Positions 50,217-59,051 of a DNA stretch of 64,000 nucleotides are shown piece by piece. The notes under the pieces were generated by a model. That model was not told where the DNA came from, searched no databases, and was given only the letters and a program-made list of their open reading frames with translations. The DNA comes from Emergencia sp. Lineage in GTDB: Bacteria; Bacillota; Clostridia; Peptostreptococcales; Anaerovoracaceae. The stretch covers positions 22,462 through 86,461 of the forward strand of contig JALEOD010000056.1 of the NCBI GenBank assembly GCA_022767345.1, given 5' to 3'. Made by a program: the position numbers and the translations under genes. The stretch's first letter is position 1, and each line of letters opens with the position of its first letter.

Positions 50217-51269
50217 TTGAAAAAGAAAATTATCTTGCTGCTGTGTTTTCTTCTTGCTTTAAACCTGTGCGGCACAAGTGCAGCATTTGCGGGTACTGCC
50301 GGCAGCGAAGAAACCATGTACGCAAAGAAGCAGACATGGATCTATAGCAGCGGACACCGGGAAGCAAAGTATGCAGTCTGTCCTATCGGCAAAAATCAGC
50401 AAGTTAAAATTGGAAAGAAGGCTTATGTCACTTCGCCAGACGGAAAAAAAGAATATTACTACCAGATTGCATATTTTGGAAAAACCTTCTATATCCCAGC
50501 AGATCAGGTAATAACGAAGAAACCGAAAGGGGCGTATACAATGACCTACAGCTTTAAGGAGCTGGAGGTAACGTCAAAGTTATATGTGTATGCATCACCA
50601 AGTCTCTCAAGCAAGAAGGAACGAACCAACGAAACCAGCATTTACACCATAGGAGAGACCAAAAGCTGGTATGTAGCATTTGTAAGCGGAAAACTGAGAT
50701 ATATCTTGAAAAAGTCGTCAGCGATTAAGAAGGTGAAGAAACCTGTATATGTTCCGTTGCATATCAGCAGTAAGGATTTTTCCGCTGCGAAGCAAAAACA
50801 GATCAAGAACAGATTTTATATGCAATATGCACTGTTACCGTCCTATATGAGAGAAGGACTCTTGAAACGCGATGGGGAAATTCATGTTGTTCAAAGACTT
50901 AAAGAACCCTTTGAAAGCGAAGGTAACAGTGGTTTTACGAACAGCAGTAAGCAGAAGGCGACAATCTTTGTAAAAGAATTTGAGAACTACAATTTAGAAT
51001 TTTCTCTACATCATGAAATTGGTCATGCACTAAGCAGATATTTATGGTCGGGACAAAGTATCAATCAACTGGAATATCTAATAAACGAAAATGGAAAAAT
51101 GCAGCTTGGCTCGTATTATATGAGCAATGCAGCGGAATGGCTCGCTGAATGCATTGATATTTTAATCAAAGATCCAAAACTGCTGCAGGAGAATGCACCA
51201 ATGACTTATCAGTTGCTGATGAATGAGGTTTTTAGCAATGACGAAGAAAGTCCATTACGTGCCGCCTAA
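50217..51269 (+). CDS. Secreted putative zinc metallopeptidase (HEIGH motif)
   Basis: 350 residues starting at TTG 50217, with GGAGG eight bases upstream. Signal peptide (ILLLCFLLALNLCGTSAAFA, about 5-27), then two SH3-like segments (about 35-105 and 110-165), then a catalytic-looking domain. FSLHHEIGHALSRYLW carries HExxH, and the downstream AAEWLAECIDILIKDP offers a Glu as third zinc ligand, as in gluzincins of the anthrax lethal factor (ATLF-like) type. Activity and substrate are unknown. It opens the surface-protein locus and is the only large intact gene in it. Confidence 0.7.
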   Translation: MKKKIILLLCFLLALNLCGTSAAFAGTAGSEETMYAKKQTWIYSSGHREAKYAVCPIGKNQQVKIGKKAYVTSPDGKKEYYYQIAYFGKTFYIPADQVITKKPKGAYTMTYSFKELEVTSKLYVYASPSLSSKKERTNETSIYTIGETKSWYVAFVSGKLRYILKKSSAIKKVKKPVYVPLHISSKDFSAAKQKQIKNRFYMQYALLPSYMREGLLKRDGEIHVVQRLKEPFESEGNSGFTNSSKQKATIFVKEFENYNLEFSLHHEIGHALSRYLWSGQSINQLEYLINENGKMQLGSYYMSNAAEWLAECIDILIKDPKLLQENAPMTYQLLMNEVFSNDEESPLRAA

Positions 51270-51325
51270 TCCGGCACGAAAAAATATATAAATACTAAAA
51301 TTTTAAAAACGAAAGGAAAATAAAC

Positions 51326-51715
51326 ATGAAAAAGAAAATGATTACTGCGCTGTGCGCACTTACGTTAACACTTGGTACGGCAGGAAGCTGCTTCGCAGCT
51401 GAAACAAATCCGCAGACCACGCAGGCATACATCAACGTTCCTGCTACAGCAATTGATTTCAGCGTAACTGAAGAAATCATCTTTGATGGTACTGCTGATA
51501 CTGACTTTGCAAAACTTGGCGCGAATGTGAAGAAAATCGGCATCATGGCGGCTGGCAGCCATGATATGTCCACTGGCGCATACACCGGTGCAGGAAATAT
51601 CAATCCTCAGGTTAAGGTAACTGTTGCACTTGCTGGTAAGACCGGTCGAGTAACTGCAGCTCAGGATAAGGCTAAGGTTGCCAACTTCGTTACTACCGTT
51701 TCCGTAGTAGAATAA
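51326..51715 (+). CDS. Small secreted protein, domain X (short form)
   Basis: 129 residues with a signal peptide (MKKKMITALCALTLTLGTAG, cut near FAA/ET). The mature part begins AYINVPATAIDFSVTEEI and ends ALAGKTGRVTAAQDKAKVAN. The same pattern occurs in the next reading frame and in the C-terminal part of the 52808-54249 frame. Compared with those, about 45 residues are missing in the middle. No known family recognised; the composition (T, A, V, N; no Cys in the mature part) suits an extracellular beta-sandwich. AAAGGAAA precedes the ATG. Confidence 0.72.
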   Translation: MKKKMITALCALTLTLGTAGSCFAAETNPQTTQAYINVPATAIDFSVTEEIIFDGTADTDFAKLGANVKKIGIMAAGSHDMSTGAYTGAGNINPQVKVTVALAGKTGRVTAAQDKAKVANFVTTVSVVE

Positions 51716-51729
51716 TAAAGAGGTGCAAA

Positions 51730-52242
51730 ATGAAAAAGAAAATTTTATCTCTAATCTGCGTACTTAGCATGGTGCTTTCCTCCTCAGCAGTTGCTTTTGC
51801 TGATGACAGTGATGTGGCTGTGTATATGACGATTCCGGCAACAGCGATTGATGTAACTGTGACAGAATCTATTAATATGACAGGCTCGGCAAACTCGGTA
51901 GATTTAGCAGTGGACAAAGTAACCGTTACCAATAACAGTGCTGCTGGCGTCATCAATATTGAAAAGGTTTCCGCTACGGCTGCGGCCGGCTGGGCCTTGG
52001 TTGATGCCTCTACAGATTTTAAAGCATTAAATGCCAATGCGAAAAAGCTGTCTTTAACACCGACACTGGGCAGTTCCACCTGAGATATTACTAAGACTTG
52101 CCCGACCTTTGCAAAGGCTGACAGCAATGTAGAATCAGGTGCATCAAAAGATATCACTTTTGCTGGTAAAACCGGCGGTGTAACAACTGCCGTAAACCAT
52201 GTACAGGCAGCAACTATCGTGGTTACTTTGAGCCTGGCATAA
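51730..52242 (+). pseudogene. Secreted domain-X protein with an in-frame TGA
   Basis: The reading frame starts at ATG 51730 with signal peptide ILSLICVLSMVLSSSAVAFA and domain X (MTIPATAIDVTVTESINMTG). It is interrupted by one TGA at 52081-52083 after TLGSST, and continues in the same frame (DITKTCPTFAKADSNVE, then ITFAGKTGGVTTAVNHVQAA) to TAA at 52240-52242. Homology to the neighbouring domain-X proteins runs across the stop, so it is a nonsense mutation, not a true end. Nothing nearby resembles a selenocysteine insertion element. If suppressed, the full product would be 170 residues. Confidence 0.78.
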
Positions 52243-52276
52243 TCCGTTATTACTATAAGCAGAAAGGTTGAACGTA

Positions 52277-52750
52277 ATGGAAAGTACAAACGAAAAGAAT
52301 AAAATACAAAAAATATTGATTATAGTTTTACTAATCGCAGTTGTCCTGATGGGAGTATGGCTGTTTTATGCTCTACACTCAGATGACCTTGAGACCAGCA
52401 AAACAGCTGTTATCGTACAGACAGACGAAGAACTGAATGATATGGGCGGTGGGCAGCTGAGAATTCGTATTAATTCTGCTGTGCAGATTTATGAGAACAC
52501 CATGCAGGATTTGGCATTTGCCAATCTCAATGAGGACAGGTAACTGCAATGTAAAATCAAAGTGGGGAATACCTACGTCTATAATTCCGGACTTGTGAAA
52601 TCCAGGGATATTGTACAGGCGGATGTGATAGATATCTCCGCTCTTAAACAAGGAAAGAATCAGGCGACAGCTGAAATTTATAACTACGATATGGATAATG
52701 AGTTGATTAGTCAGACTAACACAATCATTGACCTTTATTTAAACAATTAG
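52277..52750 (+). pseudogene. Membrane-anchored protein with an in-frame TAA
   Basis: Frame from ATG 52277: N-terminal helix (ILIIVLLIAVVLMGVWLFYA) and an extracytoplasmic domain (LRIRINSAVQIYENTM). TAA at 52541-52543 interrupts after NEDR. The same frame then continues LQCKIKVGNTYVYNSGLVKS and ISQTNTIIDLYLNN to the TAG at 52748-52750. The two halves read as one domain, so this is a single gene with a nonsense mutation. The C-terminal part could start anew at GTG 52562 but has no ribosome site. Family unknown. It follows the pseudogene above by 34 bases. Confidence 0.75.
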
Positions 52751-52759
52751 AATGAGTAT

Positions 52760-52790
52760 GGCGTCCCCCCCCATCAGGGACGTCCTTTTT
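52760..52790 (+). terminator. Terminator with a C8 tract in its loop
   Basis: GGCGTCCC and GGGACGTCC pair with one bulge, followed by TTTTT. The loop side carries eight consecutive C (52765-52772), a tract prone to slippage. Confidence 0.7.
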
Positions 52791-52807
52791 AAAGAAAGGA
52801 CGTAAAC

Positions 52808-54249
52808 GTGAAGAAGAAAATTAAGCGATGTTTGGCAATAATCCTTACGATAGCAATGCTGCTTACAAAGTCTGTTCCGGCTTTTGCCGAAGAATTAAAT
52901 GGTGCTTTGGAGCAGATTCCAATTGATGCTGTACAAGAGATTGATCATCAAGATGCAGAGAATACCAGTTCTGATACCCCTGAAAATCAAGATTCTGAGC
53001 AGAATTCGGTGACAGAAGACCCCCAGCTGATACAGAAGGAAAAGAACAGCTTTCATTTGAAGCACCTGAAACGCCTGAAAAAGTAACGGCAACAGATGAT
53101 ACTCGAACGGTGTTATATGCTGATGGTACATTGATTCTTAATGAACTTGCTCAAAATCAGGAAGCCAATGAAGCAAAGCATGGTGCAGTCAAAAAAGAAT
53201 ACCCTGCATGGAATGGCGTAAAAAATGATTACAACATAGACGGCAATGGCGTACCATGGAGTTGGTTAGATGATATAGCCGCTGTAGAAGTCGGCAGCAA
53301 AATTTCACCCGTGAACATATCAAGATGGTTCTTTGCGCTAAATGTAACCAGGAAGGATTTGTCCCTGCTTGATATGTCACATGTGACTAAAGCAGTTGAA
53401 ATGTTTGGGGAATCCACCTGCGGCGAAATTGCAGGATTGGAAAACTGGGATGTGTCAAACGTAAAGGACGCACATAACATGTTAGGTTGGCTTTGCATGG
53501 GCGCGACAACCCCGATAGAGCTTTCCGGCATTGAAAACTGGAAATTCCCAGGTGGAGCAAATTTAAGCGGAATGTTTATGAGCAGCGGAGCGGTGCGATT
53601 TGACAGCTTTACCATTCCAGAAGCATGTGACATTAACAATATGTTTAATAGTTCATCGAAAGTTTACGGTGAGCTAATCATAAACGGTGTGCAGACTTGC
53701 ACCGAAGAGAGCGAATGGAGCGGTTTTGCGAAGAATGCAAATCTGGAGAAAGGAGCGCTCTACCTTGTGCCAGATGATGCAGCATACAGTTGGGCAGAGG
53801 AAACCGAAGCGAAATACGGTCAAAGTAGAAGCGTTTCACAAGGCCAAGTGTACCTTCGCAAGATGCTCGACTTTGCTGTAACTGAATCTATTGACATGAC
53901 AGGTTTTACAGGCTCCGTTGACTTAACAGTGGCCGATTTGACTGTAGATAACCTTGGTTCAAAGACAATCGTGGTTAGCAGCGTACAGATTGGCAATACC
54001 TTAAACGACTGGAGTGCAGTGGCCGCGACAACAGATTTAAAAAAACTTGCAAAAGACAGTAAGCAGTTTGCACTGCTTTTCTCCGGCACAGATCTGTCCA
54101 AAGGTGCATATACCGCTGGCGGCAGTATTCCTGCCGATGAACAAAAGGTATTTAAGCTGACTGGCAGGACGGGCGTTGTAAGCGCGGCGGTTGATCGCCA
54201 GCAGATTGCTAACCTGATTGTAACTGTAGAGGCGGGAGGTGGAAATTGA
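52808..54249 (+). pseudogene. Surface protein, BspA-like plus domain X, frameshifted at a C5 tract
   Basis: GTG 52808 (AAAGGA seven bases upstream) begins a signal peptide (LAIILTIAMLLTKSVPAFAE) and an acidic linker. The frame ends early at 53086. The homologous continuation (EGKEQLSFEAPETPEKVTAT, then LYADGTLILNE) lies in another frame to 54249. The two join if one C is added to the CCCCC at 53020-53024. The body has a BspA/DUF285-like repeat region (LENWDVSNVKDAHNML, IENWKFPGGANLSGMF) and ends with a copy of domain X (MLDFAVTESIDMTGFTGSVD). It is a cell-surface or secreted protein, now broken or in an OFF phase. Confidence 0.75.
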
Positions 54250-54634
54250 TGAAGAATTTCCGGAAGCTCAGTCTTTGTAGCATTTTGACGTTGCTGCTGA
54301 TGCTTGTAAATATGTTTGTTTATGCAGATAGTCAAAGGGCAGAAACAAAAGGATGTCTAACATGTCCTTCCAGCATGATTAATATTTTAATATCGGAAAA
54401 ACGGAAGAATCTGTAGAAATAACCGAAATCATTGAAAAATATGAGACACCGCGTGGAGCTAAAAAGAATACCGTAAAAGCAGTCAAAGAAAATCAGAAAA
54501 GCGGTTATAAAAGAAGCACGATACCAGGGACAGGCGATCAACATGCGCTGCTGGTATATTTGATGATTCTGGCTGTATCCGGCAGTCTTCTTTCTGCAAT
54601 AAAATACGATAGGGATGGCTGTGAAATCAGTTAA
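54249..54634 (+). pseudogene. Small surface protein with sortase-like tail, frameshifted
   Basis: ATG 54249 overlaps the preceding stop (TGATG). The first 56 residues hold a signal peptide (LCSILTLLLMLVNMFVYADS), then the frame ends at TAG 54414-54416. From about 54386 another frame reads FNIGKTEESVEITEIIEKYE and ends with IPGTGD, a hydrophobic segment (ALLVYLMILAVSGSLLSAI) and basic residues, which is the layout of a sortase sorting signal. The switch lies between 54383 and 54395 in an A/T-rich stretch. One indel would restore a ~128-residue secreted, wall-anchored protein. Confidence 0.7.
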
Positions 54635-54899
54635 TACAGGGTAAAAAAAAACGAGACCAACTTCCCTATTTTGATCTCGCTTATGGGTAGACGTCGTCAG
54701 CGTAGTAAAACATGACAGAAGTGCTTAACTTATTTTGACGACTATTAGTGCAAAGAGAACTTGGATTTTTTCTTGCACTTATTTTTCAAGAATAGTATAA
54801 TCTAAAAAGGGGTAAATGTAAAACGAGAAATTTTTTATTGAATTTGAAGAAAAACTTATACCCATCTCTTTCTGCAGGAGACATGAACGGAGGAAGACT
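54634..54899 (+). other. Regulatory gap before the LysR gene
   Basis: 266 bases without a gene. It holds inverted repeats GTCGTCA (54693)/TGACGAC (54736), and AGTGCAA (54748)/TTGCACT (54773), the latter enclosing a T run. The second overlaps the -35 of the LysR promoter and could be a terminator or an operator. Confidence 0.5.
54773..54801 (+). promoter_or_regulatory. Promoter of the LysR gene
   Basis: TTGCAC (54773-54778), 17 bases, TATAAT (54796-54801); the -35 lies in an inverted repeat. Confidence 0.72.
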
Positions 54900-55784
54900 A
54901 TGCAAAACCCGAAATACGAAGCGGCTTTAGCCGTGGCAGAGATAGGTAGCTTAAAAAAGGCAGCGGAGAGTTTAGGCTATACACAAACCGGTATTAGCTA
55001 TTTGATTAATTCTTTAGAAGAGGAACTTGGCGTGCAGTTATTTGTACGCAATTATGGCGGTACAGTGCTTACAGCTGAAGGTAAACTGCTGCTCCCATAT
55101 ATACGCAGCGTATGTAATTGTGAGAATCTCTTGTTGAACAAGGTTCATGAAATAAAGAACTTAACATCCGGATTGCTGCGAATTGGAAGTTTTAGCAGTG
55201 TTCATACCAATTGGCTGCCTGCTATGGTAAAGGAGTATCAGAAACACTATCCTTCAATTGAAGTTGAAATGAAATGCTGTGATGACTATGACAGATTAGA
55301 AGAAATGATTTGCTCTGGTGAAGTAGACTGCGGCTTTATCGTTCTTCCTGCAAAGAAAAAGATGAAAGTGACGGAGTTTTATGAGGACGCAGTAGTAGCT
55401 GTAATCGGAGAAAATCATCCTTTAGCGGCTGAACCATGTTTTCCGACCAGCAAGCTGGATCAGTATCCGTATATTCAGTCACTGGTAAGTTCAGAGCGGG
55501 AAGTAGATGATATTTTCGACCGCTATGGAAAGAAAGCGGATGTCGCATATAGGGTGGACAATGATTTTACTATGTTGTCTATGATCAGCAGTGGATTTGG
55601 ATTTGCGATTTTTCCGGAACTGCTTCTAAAACATTTAAACTTTCCTATTTTGATAAAACCTTTTGAACCGCAAGAAAGTCGAAAGATTGGATTTGCAGTC
55701 AGAGCTGCGGGTCCTGCATCCAGCGCGGTAAAAAGTTTTCAGGAAACTGCTCAGGCATGGTTACAACAATGGGGATTGGAGTAG
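54900..55784 (+). CDS. LysR-family transcriptional regulator
   Basis: 294 residues. N-terminal winged helix-turn-helix (ALAVAEIGSLKKAAESLGYT, then QTGISYLINSLEEELGVQLF) and a C-terminal type 2 periplasmic-binding-like effector domain (about 90-290). GGAGGAAG precedes the ATG. Its target is not certain: the convergent yeiH-type transporter two genes downstream is a candidate because LysR regulators of that group (YeiE-like) often lie near it. Confidence 0.93.
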   Translation: MQNPKYEAALAVAEIGSLKKAAESLGYTQTGISYLINSLEEELGVQLFVRNYGGTVLTAEGKLLLPYIRSVCNCENLLLNKVHEIKNLTSGLLRIGSFSSVHTNWLPAMVKEYQKHYPSIEVEMKCCDDYDRLEEMICSGEVDCGFIVLPAKKKMKVTEFYEDAVVAVIGENHPLAAEPCFPTSKLDQYPYIQSLVSSEREVDDIFDRYGKKADVAYRVDNDFTMLSMISSGFGFAIFPELLLKHLNFPILIKPFEPQESRKIGFAVRAAGPASSAVKSFQETAQAWLQQWGLE

Positions 55785-55862
55785 AGGTACAAGAGGTCGT
55801 CTTGACAGTGCGTTTTAGATAAAATATACTTGAATCAGTAGGAAAAATAGGGAGTACAAAAG

Positions 55863-56576
55863 ATGAAAAAGCTAATTTGTAAAGAAGAATTTTGGGAATT
55901 ATTTCCAGAATGTAAGATTGGTATCGTTGTCTGTAAAGGTATTACTAATGAATATCGGAACGATGAGGCGCAGTACGAGGCGATGATTCGAGAAGGTGAG
56001 CAGAAGGCATTAACTTTTCTGACAGAGCCAAATTTCGCAGATAACAGAGTGATTAAGGTCTGGAGAGAAGCGTATATGAAGTTCAAGACAAAGAAGGGCG
56101 CAAGATGTGCTATTGAAGCTTTGATGAAGCGTATTTCCAAGGAAAACCATCTCGGTACGATTAATCCGATTGTAGATATTTATAACAGTGTGTCCTTAAG
56201 CCATGCCATGCCTTGCGGCGGTGAAGATATTGACTGCATTGAAGGTGATTTGTTGCTGACAAAAGCAAACGGCGATGAAATGTTTTACGTAATCGGCGGA
56301 GAGAGCAACGAACCGCCGTTTCCGGAGGAGCTGGTTTATAAAGATGATGCCGGTGCTGTCTGCAGATGCTGGACCTGGAGAGAGGCAGAACGTACCATGC
56401 TGACTGAGAAGACAAAGAATGCAATGCTATGCTGCGAGCTTGTAGATACAGACCGCTATGAGGAACTGCTGGAGGTTCTGAATGATTTAAAACGGGAAAC
56501 GGAAACTAGGCTGGGCGGCATATGCGAAATTATGATTTTAGACAAAGAGCATCCGGAAGCAGTTTTGGAAGAATAA
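55863..56576 (+). CDS. B3/B4 tRNA-binding-domain protein
   Basis: 237-residue stand-alone B3/B4 protein, homologous to the editing-like domain of the PheRS beta chain. Segments EAYMKFKTKKGARCAIEALM, INPIVDIYNSVSLSHAMPCG and VCRCWTWREAERTMLTE are conserved in the family. Free-standing forms may act on mischarged tRNA or as amino-acid-binding proteins; unproven. It lies 78 bases after the LysR gene and ends before a bidirectional terminator. Confidence 0.87.
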   Translation: MKKLICKEEFWELFPECKIGIVVCKGITNEYRNDEAQYEAMIREGEQKALTFLTEPNFADNRVIKVWREAYMKFKTKKGARCAIEALMKRISKENHLGTINPIVDIYNSVSLSHAMPCGGEDIDCIEGDLLLTKANGDEMFYVIGGESNEPPFPEELVYKDDAGAVCRCWTWREAERTMLTEKTKNAMLCCELVDTDRYEELLEVLNDLKRETETRLGGICEIMILDKEHPEAVLEE

Positions 56577-56583
56577 TCATGAA

Positions 56584-56630
56584 AAAAGCACGCTAATACA
56601 GATTACTGTATATAGACGTGCTTTTCTTTT
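56584..56630. terminator. Bidirectional terminator between convergent genes
   Basis: AAAAGCACG and CGTGCTTTT with an inner ATACAG/CTGTAT stem; T and A runs lie on the two outer flanks. Confidence 0.85.
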
Positions 56631-57662
56631 TTACCAAAGGCCCATGACATGCTGTAAAATCAGGCTGACGCCGGTAATGCTGACCCAGCAGCAAAGGCCC
56701 ATAATCAGTGGTTTTCCACCGGTTCTGATGAGTTTTACGATATCTGTATTCAGTCCGATTGCCGCCATAGCGAGGACGATAAAGAATTTAGATAGTTCTT
56801 TAATCGGTGTAAAGAAATCCGCGGAAATACCGGCGGATACCGCAATGGTGGTAATAATGGAAGCACCGATGAAATACAGAATAAAAAATGGAAAAATATC
56901 TTTGATGCTAACACTCTTTCCGTCAGCGGCCTGTCCCTTTTTTGTGCGCATAAATGCAAGTACCAGCGTAATGGGAATAATCGCAAGGGTACGAGTCAGT
57001 TTTACGGTAACTGCTTTATCGAGGGTTGCAGAGCCAAGATTCCACATACTGTCCCAGGTTGCTGCACAGGCCGTAACAGAGGATGTATCGTTGACTGCAG
57101 TTCCCGCAAAGATGCCGAAGGATTCTCCCGATGTGGTGTCAAAGCCGATGGCATTTCCGAAAGTAGGAAAGATTATCGCGGCGAGAACGTTGAAAAAGAA
57201 TATAATGGAAATTGCCTGGGCAACTTCCTCGTCATCTGCGTCAATGACCGGTGCAGTGGCAGCAATGGCAGAGCCTCCGCAGATTGAAGAACCAACGCCG
57301 ACCAAAGTAGAAATATTCGCAGGTGTTTTCATAACCTTGTGCAGGAGATAGGAAACAATCAGCGATGTTGCGATGGTACATACGATAATAGGCAAGGACT
57401 GTTTACCCGTTTCAACAATTACATTGAGATTCAGACCGAAGCCCAAAAGAATGACTGCCCATTGCAGTATTTTTTTTGATGTGAATTTAATACCCGGCTC
57501 GAAACTGCCTTTTTCTTTGAAGAAAAGTGTGACAACCATACCGGCTAGAATGGCAATGACGGCACCACCGACAATGGGGAATGCTTTGCCAGCAAACCAG
57601 GATGGAATAGCAATTGCAAGACAGAGCAATAAGCCTTTTCCGTTTTTTGTAAAGAAGTTCAT
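56631..57662 (-). CDS. YeiH/UPF0324-family putative sulfate exporter
   Basis: 343-residue membrane protein with about ten spans. The early GKAFPIVGGAVIAILAGMVV, the glycine/serine-rich VGVGSSICGGSAIAATAPVI and GIFAGTAVNDTSSVTACAAT are hallmark sequences of the YeiH/PSE family. The transported compound is not established (sulfate, cysteine-related or others have been proposed). ATG at 57662 has GGAGG six bases upstream; an ATG at 57686 would add eight residues. It is convergent with the B3/B4 gene. Confidence 0.88.
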   Translation of the reverse strand: MNFFTKNGKGLLLCLAIAIPSWFAGKAFPIVGGAVIAILAGMVVTLFFKEKGSFEPGIKFTSKKILQWAVILLGFGLNLNVIVETGKQSLPIIVCTIATSLIVSYLLHKVMKTPANISTLVGVGSSICGGSAIAATAPVIDADDEEVAQAISIIFFFNVLAAIIFPTFGNAIGFDTTSGESFGIFAGTAVNDTSSVTACAATWDSMWNLGSATLDKAVTVKLTRTLAIIPITLVLAFMRTKKGQAADGKSVSIKDIFPFFILYFIGASIITTIAVSAGISADFFTPIKELSKFFIVLAMAAIGLNTDIVKLIRTGGKPLIMGLCCWVSITGVSLILQHVMGLW

Positions 57663-57823
57663 ATCAATCCTCCCTGTAGGTTTCATTAGCTAAGCTATTA
57701 TACATTAAATGCAGAAAAAAGTAAATGGGAATCTTTTATAGCTTCTTGCAGCCTGCAGATAATTAAGATATACTAAACAGAAGAAAGATTAACTTGTATC
57801 GAATAACAGGAGGATATTGAATA

Positions 57824-58212
57824 TGCTGGAAAAGGGAATTAAAGGACTTCAAGAAGTGAAAGTTACTGCTGATAATACAGCACTTGCGATGGGCAGCGGA
57901 ACTTTGGAAGTTTTTGCAACTCCATCTATGATAGCACTGATGGAAAAAACCGCGTGGAAGAGTGTGGCGCCTTACCTTGAGGAAGGGGAAGGAACTGTCG
58001 GCACACAGCTAGATGTGGCACATCTTTCCGCAACGCCGCTGGATATGACGGTACGCTGTGAAAGCGAACTGGTGGAAGTGGATGGAAGGAAACTGGTATT
58101 TAAGGTTTCAGCCTATGATGAAGCAGGCCTAATTGGAGAAGGTACCCATGAAAGGTTTATTGTAAAGAACGAAAAATTCCAGTCAAAGGCCAATGGAAAG
58201 AAGGCCAAATAA
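57824..58212 (+). CDS. Hotdog-fold thioesterase (FlK-like)
   Basis: 129-residue thioesterase of the FlK/fluoroacetyl-CoA thioesterase-like family. The pattern GSGTLEVFATPSMIALMEKT supplies the conserved Thr and Glu, and QLDVAHLSATPLDMTVRC the catalytic His region. The natural substrate in Clostridia is unknown; FlK-like members act on short acyl-CoAs. ATG 57824 follows AGGAGG by nine bases. It is five bases from the DUF554 gene. Confidence 0.87.
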
Positions 58213-58217
58213 AGAAC

Positions 58218-58922
58218 ATGATTGTAGTAATTGCAGATGTTTTAGCGATTGTAATCGGCGGAACGATTGGGTATCTTGCAAAAAAACTGATTCCGGAGAA
58301 CTGGAATGATATCATTATGAAAGGACTGGGTCTTGCAGACATTTACATCGGAGTCATGGGATTTCTCGAAGGCGGAAATACGCTGATTATTATCATGGCG
58401 ATGGTGTTTGGCGCGATGGTTGGCGAAAGTCTGAAAATTGAGCAGCGCTTTGATAAGATTGCCCAAAGAGCCGAAGCGCGCTTTGATGATGGAAGTGGAA
58501 AGTCAAATTTTGCACAGGGGTTTATTACTGCCAGTCTGACGATGTGCGTAGGGGCTATGGTTGTCGTAGGATCTCTCAATGCAGGGCTGAAAGGCGATAC
58601 GGATTTGCTTTTAACCAAAACAACACTGGATGGATTCGGTGCGATTATGTTTGCAGCGTCTATGGGAATCGGTGTAATCTTTGCGGCCGTACCTGTGTTT
58701 ATCATTGAAGGCGGATTAGTGCTTCTTGCTGGAATTGTAGCACCTGCGCTGACGACGGATGTAGTGAATCAGATGATCTGTGTCGGCTCTCTCTTGATTG
58801 TAGGGCTGGGTCTGAACCTGATGATTGATAGCTGTAAGCTGAGGCTGATGAATTACATGCCGGCTATGATTTTACCTGTTGCAATCTGTCCAATTTACGA
58901 CTGGATAGTGGGATTGTTTTAA
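58218..58922 (+). CDS. DUF554 family membrane protein
   Basis: 234 residues with about six spans: VVIADVLAIVIGGTIGYLAK, IIIMAMVFGAMVGESLKIEQ, then FITASLTMCVGAMVVVGSLN and FGAIMFAASMGIGVIFAAVP. This glycine-rich pattern is that of the DUF554 (YdfK-like) family, of unknown function. It starts five bases after the thioesterase gene, so the two are probably one operon. Confidence 0.9.
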   Translation: MIVVIADVLAIVIGGTIGYLAKKLIPENWNDIIMKGLGLADIYIGVMGFLEGGNTLIIIMAMVFGAMVGESLKIEQRFDKIAQRAEARFDDGSGKSNFAQGFITASLTMCVGAMVVVGSLNAGLKGDTDLLLTKTTLDGFGAIMFAASMGIGVIFAAVPVFIIEGGLVLLAGIVAPALTTDVVNQMICVGSLLIVGLGLNLMIDSCKLRLMNYMPAMILPVAICPIYDWIVGLF

Positions 58923-58954
58923 ATAGAGAAAAAATTGTGAGAAATATTTTTTTC

Positions 58955-58983
58955 TTGTCATCAGAGCCAGTTAGTTGTATAAT
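58955..58983 (+). promoter_or_regulatory. Promoter of purC
   Basis: TTGTCA (58955-58960), 17 bases, TATAAT (58978-58983). Confidence 0.75.
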
Positions 58984-59051
58984 ATTTTTGTTATTTTTTA
59001 CGGATATTACCGTGATAGGTACAAGATAGAAAAATAATTGGAGGAAAACAA

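Noticed and set aside
52081..52083. TGA as a selenocysteine codon
   Set aside because: The neighbouring homologues do not have Cys at this place, no clear bSECIS hairpin follows, and the adjacent gene has an analogous TAA.
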